Source of the DNA: Kitasatospora sp. NBC_01250
GTDB taxonomy: Bacteria > Actinomycetota > Actinomycetes > Streptomycetales > Streptomycetaceae
Direction: 5' to 3'
Length of the DNA stretch: 64,000 nt
Assembly: GCF_036226465.1 (NCBI RefSeq)
Contig: NZ_CP108476.1
Span: 4,154,001-4,218,000, forward strand
Shown here: positions 59,024-64,000 of the stretch, in pieces
Position numbering within the stretch: the stretch's first letter is position 1
Layout: the number at the start of each line of letters is the position of its first letter
Position numbers and translations under genes: made by a program
Notes under the pieces: model-generated
The model's input: the letters and a program-made list of their open reading frames with translations, nothing else
Databases searched by the model: none
Told to the model about the DNA's origin: nothing

Positions 59024-59944
59024 ATGAGCAAAGCTGTCCGTTACCGGCGTTTCGGCGGTCCCGAAGTGCTCGAAGTGCAGGAGATACCCGAGCCGCACGC
59101 CGCTCCGGACGAGGTTCGCGTCCGGGTCACGGCCGCCGGGCTGAATCCGATGGATTGGCAAATCACCACACAGCCCGACATGGCGGCGCGGTTCGGCATC
59201 ACCTTGCCGGCCGGGTTCGGCAGCGACTTCGCTGGAGTGGTGGACGAGGTGGGCGCCGAAGCCACCGGATTCGCGACCGGCGACCGGGTGTACGGGGCTG
59301 CGATCGGCCGGTCCGTCGCTGACTTCGTGCTGGTCAAGACACCCACGGCACACCTGTGGCCCACCCCGGAGGGCGTCGGCGACGAGGTGGCGGGCACGCT
59401 TCCGGTGTCCGGTCTGACGGCCTCCTCCGCGCTCGCCGCGATCGGGCTCCGCGCCGGGGACACCGTCCTGATCGGTGGGGCGGCGGGTGGCGTGGGCATC
59501 TTCGCCGTGCAGCTGGCGAAGCTTGCGGGTGCCCGGGTGCTCGGCACCGCCTCCGAGCGCACGTTCGGATTCCTGCGCGGGCTCGGCGCCGAACCCGTGG
59601 CGTACGGCCCCGGCCTGGCGGACCGGGTGCGGGCCCTGGCACCCGAGGGGATCACCGCCGCAACCGACCTGTTCGGAAGGGAGGCGGCCGAGACCGCGCT
59701 CAAGCTCGGCGTGGCACCCGAGCGGATCTCCGTCGTGGCCGACGGCCCCGCCCCGCCGCCCGGCGTGCGCAAGGCGGGCGCCCTCGACGCGGGCCCGGGC
59801 ACCCTGGAACGGATCGCCGACGCGATCCGTTCTGGCGAGATCACGGTTCCGATCGCGGCGACCTTCCCGGTCGAGCGGATTCGCGAAGCCGTGACGACGC
59901 AGGCCCAGAGGCATGTCCACGGCAAAATCGTGATCGCCCTGTGA
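59024..59944 (+). CDS. zinc-independent NADP-dependent quinone oxidoreductase-like protein
   Basis: 306 residues of the MDR superfamily. The N-terminal GroES-like domain includes AAGLNPMDWQI, PAGFGSDFAGVVDEVG and GDRVYG. The Rossmann domain includes VLIGGAAGGVGIFAVQLAKLAGARVLGTAS. The zinc-binding cysteines of alcohol dehydrogenases are absent, fitting quinone or enone reductases. It reduces small electrophiles using NADPH. GGAGAGG precedes the ATG. It is controlled by the divergent TetR gene. Confidence 0.88.
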   Translation: MSKAVRYRRFGGPEVLEVQEIPEPHAAPDEVRVRVTAAGLNPMDWQITTQPDMAARFGITLPAGFGSDFAGVVDEVGAEATGFATGDRVYGAAIGRSVADFVLVKTPTAHLWPTPEGVGDEVAGTLPVSGLTASSALAAIGLRAGDTVLIGGAAGGVGIFAVQLAKLAGARVLGTASERTFGFLRGLGAEPVAYGPGLADRVRALAPEGITAATDLFGREAAETALKLGVAPERISVVADGPAPPPGVRKAGALDAGPGTLERIADAIRSGEITVPIAATFPVERIREAVTTQAQRHVHGKIVIAL

Positions 59945-60146
59945 ACCGGCGCGCTCGCCGAGGCAACGGCCGCAGCCGAGCTGCCCCGGTTGTGGTTCAC
60001 CTTCACTGAGAACGGGCGGGCGGGGTGCCGGGATTCTGTCGGCGGTGACGGCGATCCATCAGCGATCTGTGGGTCGCACGCGGTGTCCTTGACCTGGTTG
60101 GCGTTGCCCTCTGCGCACCGCCCCGAGCCGAAGGAGCCTCTTGCCC

Positions 60147-61145
60147 ATGTCTTCCGCACCCCTGACCCCGCCGTGGGACGTCCACCGGCTGCCGTCCGCC
60201 GCCGGCAAGTCCTTCCTGGTCACCGGGGGCAACGCCGGGATCGGCTACTTCGTCGCGGAACAGCTCGCCGGGACCGGGGCCCTCGTGGTCCTCGGCTCTC
60301 GGGACCAGCAGAGGGCCCGCGCCGCCATGGCCTCGATCCGCGCACGCGTCCCCGGCGCCCAGCTGCGCCACCTCCCGCTGGACCTCGCCGACCTGGCCTC
60401 CGTGCGGACCGCCGCGGACGGGCTCGGGCTCGACCGGCTCGACGCGGTGGTCCACAACGCCGGTATCGCGCTCGACGAGCCGCCGCGGCGCACGACGAAG
60501 GACGGTCACGAGCTCATGTTCGGAGTCAACCATCTGGGGCACGTCGCGCTGACCCGAGAGCTGGCACCCCTGCTGGCAGCGGCACCGGCCGCCCGGATCG
60601 TGACGGTGGGGAGCTTCGCGGCGCGATCCGAGCGGCTGGACCCGGACGACCTCCAGTCGGCCCGGGACTACCGCCCGGGGCGGGCCTACGGCCGGTCGAA
60701 GCTGGCGCAGATGTCCTTCGCCTTCGAACTCGACCGCCGCCTGCGCGTCCGTGGCAGCACCGTGCTCAGCGTGGTGGCCCACCCCGGTGGCGCCCTGGAT
60801 TCGCTGACCCCGTCCCGTGCGGGCGTGCATGTGCCAACCCTCGGCACGCGGTTGCGCGGCCTGCCCGCCGGCCTGCTGCTCCAGGGCAAGGACCGCGGGG
60901 CCTGGCCGATCGTCCGGGCCGTCCTGGACCCGCACGTCCAGGGCGGACAGCTGTGGGGCCCCAGGGCCTTCGGCCTGCGCGGCACGCCGCAACTGGAGGC
61001 CGCCCGCGCCCACATGACCGACCCCACCGCCGCCGGGCACCTGTGGGACGCCAGCTGCGACGGGGTCGGTGTCGAGCCCCACCTGGCCCTGCTCCAGGGA
61101 GCGTCCGACCATCGGCCACGGACGTCCCGCGGGCCGGCCCGGTGA
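60147..61145 (+). CDS. SDR-family oxidoreductase, retinol-dehydrogenase-like
   Basis: 332 residues; AAGGAG precedes the ATG at 60147, though a TTG two codons earlier is possible. Motifs: TGGNAGIG for cofactor, NHLGHVALT, the serine region TVGSFAARSE, and YGRSK as Y-x3-K. The arginine after the second strand (GSRDQQRA) suggests NADP(H). The length and C-terminal domain resemble retinol dehydrogenase / protochlorophyllide reductase-like SDRs. The substrate is unknown. It reads in the same direction as the oxidoreductase, 202 nt downstream, but no shared control is evident. Confidence 0.85.
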   Translation: MSSAPLTPPWDVHRLPSAAGKSFLVTGGNAGIGYFVAEQLAGTGALVVLGSRDQQRARAAMASIRARVPGAQLRHLPLDLADLASVRTAADGLGLDRLDAVVHNAGIALDEPPRRTTKDGHELMFGVNHLGHVALTRELAPLLAAAPAARIVTVGSFAARSERLDPDDLQSARDYRPGRAYGRSKLAQMSFAFELDRRLRVRGSTVLSVVAHPGGALDSLTPSRAGVHVPTLGTRLRGLPAGLLLQGKDRGAWPIVRAVLDPHVQGGQLWGPRAFGLRGTPQLEAARAHMTDPTAAGHLWDASCDGVGVEPHLALLQGASDHRPRTSRGPAR

Positions 61146-61178
61146 AGTGCCCGACCGCGGCAGGACGGCGACGGGGCG

Positions 61179-61877
61179 TCAGTCGGCGGGGGCTCCGTGG
61201 TGGCGCTGGTAGTGGCGGGCGGCGCGGGCACGGTTGCCGCAGGAGGGCTTGCAGAACTCCTGGCGGCCGTGCTCCTTGAGGAAGTACCGCACGCACCGGG
61301 GCGCCGTGCAGGCCCGCAGGCGGACCAGGTCGGGCCCGGCAAGGAAGCCGATGGCGGCCCGTGCGAGGACCGCGGCGAGGCGCGCACCCGCCGCCACCTC
61401 CGCCACCGCCACCTCCGCGGCGGACCGCGAACCGCTGGCCGGCGGAGCGGCCGTGCCCGCGGCGAGCAGCCGTACGGCCGGAGCGCCGACCGCCGGCCAG
61501 TCAAGCTGCGGGACCACCGGCTGCCCGGCCGCCGCGGCGTTGAGCCGGGCCACCGCCTGATCCGCGGGGAGCAGGCGGTGCGCGTCGGCACGGCTGGGCG
61601 GGGCAGGGCTGACCGCCCGGGCCAGCAGCGCCCGGAGCGCGGCCCGGACGGCCAGCACCTGCTCCCCGACCTCGGCCCCGACCCCGGCCTCCCCCAGAGC
61701 CGCGGCAGCCCCGGCAGCCCCGGCAGCCGAGGGCAGCCCGGCCGCGTCGAGCAGGAGCGGACGGGCGCGCAGCCACGCCGCCATCCCGTCCGGCGTGGAC
61801 AGGTCGTCGGCAACCCCGCCGTCTCCGTCATGGCGGATGGTGGCCGCCAGTTCCAGCGCCAGCTGGCCTTCCTTCAC
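61179..61877 (-). CDS. CGNR zinc-finger / ABATE-domain regulator
   Basis: 232 residues from a GTG at 61877. The N-terminal ABATE domain is a helical stress-response fold. The C-terminal CGNR zinc finger reads LRACTAPRCVRYFLK, QEFCKPSCGNRARAARHYQRHH, with all four cysteines. These proteins regulate nearby genes in actinobacteria and proteobacteria. Two direct repeats, ACGGTTAGAA and ACCGTTAGAA, sit upstream, between it and the divergent phosphoesterase gene. Confidence 0.88.
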   Translation of the reverse strand: MKEGQLALELAATIRHDGDGGVADDLSTPDGMAAWLRARPLLLDAAGLPSAAGAAGAAAALGEAGVGAEVGEQVLAVRAALRALLARAVSPAPPSRADAHRLLPADQAVARLNAAAAGQPVVPQLDWPAVGAPAVRLLAAGTAAPPASGSRSAAEVAVAEVAAGARLAAVLARAAIGFLAGPDLVRLRACTAPRCVRYFLKEHGRQEFCKPSCGNRARAARHYQRHHGAPAD

Positions 61878-61929
61878 GGATTCCCTCGCCTCACTTGATC
61901 ATCACGCTGGTCGTACCCTACCGTCTCCA

Positions 61930-61957
61930 ACGGTTAGAAACTCATTTACCGTTAGAA
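61930..61957. promoter_or_regulatory. direct repeats upstream of the CGNR regulator
   Basis: ACGGTTAGAA (61930-61939) and ACCGTTAGAA (61948-61957) are 18 bp apart in the gap between divergent genes. The patch is AT-rich for this genome, as promoters are. Confidence 0.45.
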
Positions 61958-62001
61958 GGCCGTGGCAGAGCCATCGGCCGACCCGTCGGGGGTGCCACGT
62001 C

Positions 62002-62745
62002 ATGGTCCTGCTCGCACAGATCAGCGATCTCCATCTGGACGGCACGGAGCGAGCGCGCGAACGTGCCGAACGCGTCATGCATCACCTGCGGTCGCTGCCC
62101 ACACCGGTGGACGCGCTGCTGGTCACCGGCGACATCGCCGACCACGGAGCGGTGGCCGAGTACCAGGAGGCCGCCCGGATCCTCGCCGCACCGTTCCCGG
62201 TGCTGACCTGCCCGGGCAACCATGACGCCCGGCCGGCGCTGCGCAGCGCGCTGCTGGGCGAGCCCGCCGCGGCGGGTCCGGTCAACCGCCTGCACCTGAT
62301 CGGCGGAGCCGCGATCCTGATGTGCGACTCCAGCATCCCGGGCGAGGACGAGGGCCTGCTCGACGGCTGGACCATGCACTGGCTGGCCGAGACGCTGGAC
62401 GGCCTGCCGGCCGGCACCCCCGCCCTGCTCGCCTTCCACCACCCGCCGGTGAAACTGCACCACCCGCTTCCCGACGCCTACACCCTGCAGGGCGAGCGGG
62501 AGTTGGCGGCCCTGCTGGAGCGCCACCCCGAGGTGGTCGCGGTGCTGACCGGGCACGCCCACACCGCCGCCGCCACCACCTTCGCCGGCCGGCCGCTGCT
62601 GGTCGGCCCGGCGGTCACCTGGACGCTGCGGCTGCCCTGGGAGGGCACGGAGGCCGCCGACCGCGAGCAGCCGCCCGGCATCGCCTTCCATGTGCTCGAC
62701 GACCAGCGGCGGTTGACCACCCACTTCCGGGTGGTCACCTCGTGA
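62002..62745 (+). CDS. calcineurin-like metallophosphoesterase (CpdA/Icc group)
   Basis: 247 residues. Metal-binding motifs are complete: D-x-H as SDLHLDG, GDIADHG, CPGNHDARP, the histidine in LAFHHPP, and GHAHTA. The group includes cyclic-nucleotide phosphodiesterases, and an activity on cAMP or other phosphoesters is plausible. The ATG has no strong ribosome site. It lies divergent from the CGNR regulator and 13 nt before the LysE exporter gene, which is probably co-transcribed. Confidence 0.9.
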   Translation: MVLLAQISDLHLDGTERARERAERVMHHLRSLPTPVDALLVTGDIADHGAVAEYQEAARILAAPFPVLTCPGNHDARPALRSALLGEPAAAGPVNRLHLIGGAAILMCDSSIPGEDEGLLDGWTMHWLAETLDGLPAGTPALLAFHHPPVKLHHPLPDAYTLQGERELAALLERHPEVVAVLTGHAHTAAATTFAGRPLLVGPAVTWTLRLPWEGTEAADREQPPGIAFHVLDDQRRLTTHFRVVTS

Positions 62746-62758
62746 ACGGCCGCCGCTG

Positions 62759-63427
62759 ATGGGCCCGCACGGCGTCCTGGGCTTCCTCGCCGCGGTGTTC
62801 CCGCTGGTGGCAACGCCGGGGGCCAGCCTGACCCTGCTCACTCAGCGGGTCGGCACGGGTGACCGGCGCCACGGTCCGGCGGTGGTGCTCGGCACGGTGA
62901 CCGGGCTCTACCTGCACGCCTCGCTGGCCGCGTTCGGGCTGTCGGCGCTGCTGCTGCGCTCCAGCCAGGCCTTCACCGCCGTCCGGCTGGGCGGCGCGGT
63001 CTACCTGGTGCTGCTCGGCCTCTGGACCTGGCGCGACGGCGGCCGGGCGGGCGCCCCGGCCACCGCCGACGGCCGGGCCCGGTCCCAGGGCCAGTCCCAG
63101 GGCCGCCCCGGGCCCCGACCCCGGCCGCAGGCCCGCGCGCTGTCGTCGACCTACCGCCAGGCGCTGCTCGGCAACGTGCTCAACCCGAAGGCGGCGTCGA
63201 TCTTCCTGACCCTGGTCCCGCAGTTCCTCGCACCCCACCGGCCCGTCCTCCCCCAGGTGTTCGAGCTGGCGACGGCCCAGGCGCTGCTGGTGGCCGCCTG
63301 GCTGCTGGCCTGGACCGTGGTGGTCGACAAGGCCGGCGCCCTGCGCTCCCCGCGGGCCAAGGCCGCCCTGCACCGCGCCACTGCGGCGGTCCTGGTCGGC
63401 CTCGGCCTGCGAACAGCGCTCAACTGA
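62759..63427 (+). CDS. LysE/RhtB-family amino-acid exporter
   Basis: 222 residues with six hydrophobic segments. The family motif GxxxxxxxNPKA appears as LLGNVLNPKAASIFLTLVPQF, and the first helix has PLVATPGASLTLLTQR. A basic, Gln/Pro/Arg-rich loop of about 35 residues (97-130) replaces the usual short loop. It exports amino acids or derivatives. It is 13 nt downstream of the metallophosphoesterase stop, so probably one operon. Confidence 0.88.
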   Translation: MGPHGVLGFLAAVFPLVATPGASLTLLTQRVGTGDRRHGPAVVLGTVTGLYLHASLAAFGLSALLLRSSQAFTAVRLGGAVYLVLLGLWTWRDGGRAGAPATADGRARSQGQSQGRPGPRPRPQARALSSTYRQALLGNVLNPKAASIFLTLVPQFLAPHRPVLPQVFELATAQALLVAAWLLAWTVVVDKAGALRSPRAKAALHRATAAVLVGLGLRTALN

Positions 63428-63440
63428 AACGCCGTTGACC

Positions 63441-64000
63441 CTACGAGAGGCGCACCGGCATCAGCAGCGAGAAGTTGCCGTCGGCCGACCGGATGGCCAA
63501 GGGGCTGATCACGCCACCGAGTTCGAGCACCAGCTGGCCCTGGGTCGCGTCGATCGCCTCCAGCAGGAACTCCCGGTTCACGGCCACCCGCAGTGCCTCC
63601 GCCCGAGCGGCCGCCTCCGCGACCAGCTCGTCCGGGCTGCCCGCACCGCTCTCGACCACCCGCAGCCCGCCGTCCTGATCCACCGCGAGCACGATGACCG
63701 GGCCCTCGGCGCCGGCCCCCGGCTCCTGACCGGACCGGCTGGACGGGCTGGACGAGCTGGACGAGCTGGACGAGCTGGACGGGCGGATGGTGCCCGCCAG
63801 GACCGCGCGGCGCAGGTCCGCGGTGCCCAGCTCCACCCGGTGGCCGGGCTCCAGCCGGACCAGCCGGCGGTAGTCGGGGAAGTCCAGGTCCAGGCACTCG
63901 CCCGTCACCCGGCCCCCACCGGCCGCCACCGTCACCGAGCCACCCGTCACGCCGATGGTCACCTCGGCGTCCTGGTCCGCCGCCACGGCCGAGGCCACCA
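63441..64000 (-). CDS. DNA polymerase III beta-clamp-like protein, C-terminal part
   Basis: About 186 codons are visible; the gene enters from the right edge. The sequence includes ITVTGGSVTVAAG-like strands (EVTIGVTGGSVTVAAGGG), LVAEAAARAEALRVAVNREFLLEAI and the C-terminal LLMPVRL, which match the last domain of DnaN. It is too divergent to be the replicative clamp. In Streptomyces such clamp-like proteins can carry an N-terminal MerR-type helix-turn-helix (from memory); that part is outside the window. A Ser tract at about residues 74-88 of the visible part is encoded by a 9-bp repeat. It is convergent with the LysE gene. Confidence 0.7.
   Translation of the reverse strand, partial: VASAVAADQDAEVTIGVTGGSVTVAAGGGRVTGECLDLDFPDYRRLVRLEPGHRVELGTADLRRAVLAGTIRPSSSSSSSSSSSPSSRSGQEPGAGAEGPVIVLAVDQDGGLRVVESGAGSPDELVAEAAARAEALRVAVNREFLLEAIDATQGQLVLELGGVISPLAIRSADGNFSLLMPVRLS
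63739..63783 (-). repeat. 9-bp tandem repeat coding a serine tract
   Basis: Five units of CTGGACGRG on the + strand, the middle three identical, encode an uninterrupted run of serines on the other strand. Such tracts change length by slippage. Confidence 0.8.

Overview
This is a 64 kb stretch of very GC-rich (roughly 72-74%) chromosome from a filamentous actinomycete, most likely Streptomyces or Kitasatospora (family Streptomycetaceae). The evidence is the codon bias, the many GTG/TTG starts with GGAGG-type ribosome sites, and a run of genes in an order familiar from Streptomyces: phoU / phoR-phoP / lipoprotein / carD / ispD-ispF / cysS / rlmB / DoxX protein / NDP-sugar transferase / msiK. 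Mycothiol synthesis (mshA), a Family 2B encapsulin (EshA type) and MsiK point the same way. No phage, complete insertion sequence, CRISPR array or rRNA was seen; one tRNA gene, tRNA-Thr(UGU), is present.

Layout. 1-6 kb: the 5' part of a Clp_N-like gene under two strong palindromes, a small secreted peptide, and a two-gene predicted conflict module (trypco2 protein plus a 1238-residue trypsin-NACHT-TPR protein), then a threonine aldolase. 6-18 kb: M23 peptidase, a TetR/DHA2 exporter pair, mutY, a membrane-anchored protein, disA (c-di-AMP synthase), radA, a membrane BACON-domain protein and an NAD-dependent epimerase. 18-22 kb: a DUF4239 membrane protein, a polyprenyl diphosphate synthase and the Family 2B encapsulin shell gene with a fused cyclic-nucleotide-binding domain. 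22-30 kb: ogt plus an XRE regulator facing an SDR, GH35 beta-galactosidase, a short T7SS-like gene and a heterodimeric ABC exporter whose ATP-site defects are complementary. 30-38 kb: membrane M23 protein, lipoprotein deacetylase, a sortase-anchored surface protein with a perfect 453-bp internal duplication, tRNA-Thr, msiK with a DasR-like site, a small secreted protein and a nucleotidyltransferase. 38-53 kb: core housekeeping, including isoprenoid genes ispD and ispF, the PhoR-PhoP phosphate system with a PHO box, a Cys-rich miniprotein, gpmA and mshA. 53-64 kb: methyltransferase, macrodomain protein, SpoIIE-type phosphatase, HBHA-like protein with its XRE regulator, a TetR/oxidoreductase pair, SDR, CGNR regulator, metallophosphoesterase, LysE exporter and a partial sliding-clamp-like protein.

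The two most interesting systems are the encapsulin/polyprenyl synthase pair and the trypco2/trypsin-NACHT-TPR pair. The first is a probable isoprenoid-making protein compartment, with a strong hairpin between shell and cargo genes and a 24-bp palindromic operator whose core recurs 32 kb away beside a methyltransferase. The second is a predicted NTP-dependent immune or suicide switch with an intact catalytic triad and intact NTPase motifs. Convergent gene pairs are often separated by perfect 12-18 bp hairpin terminators.
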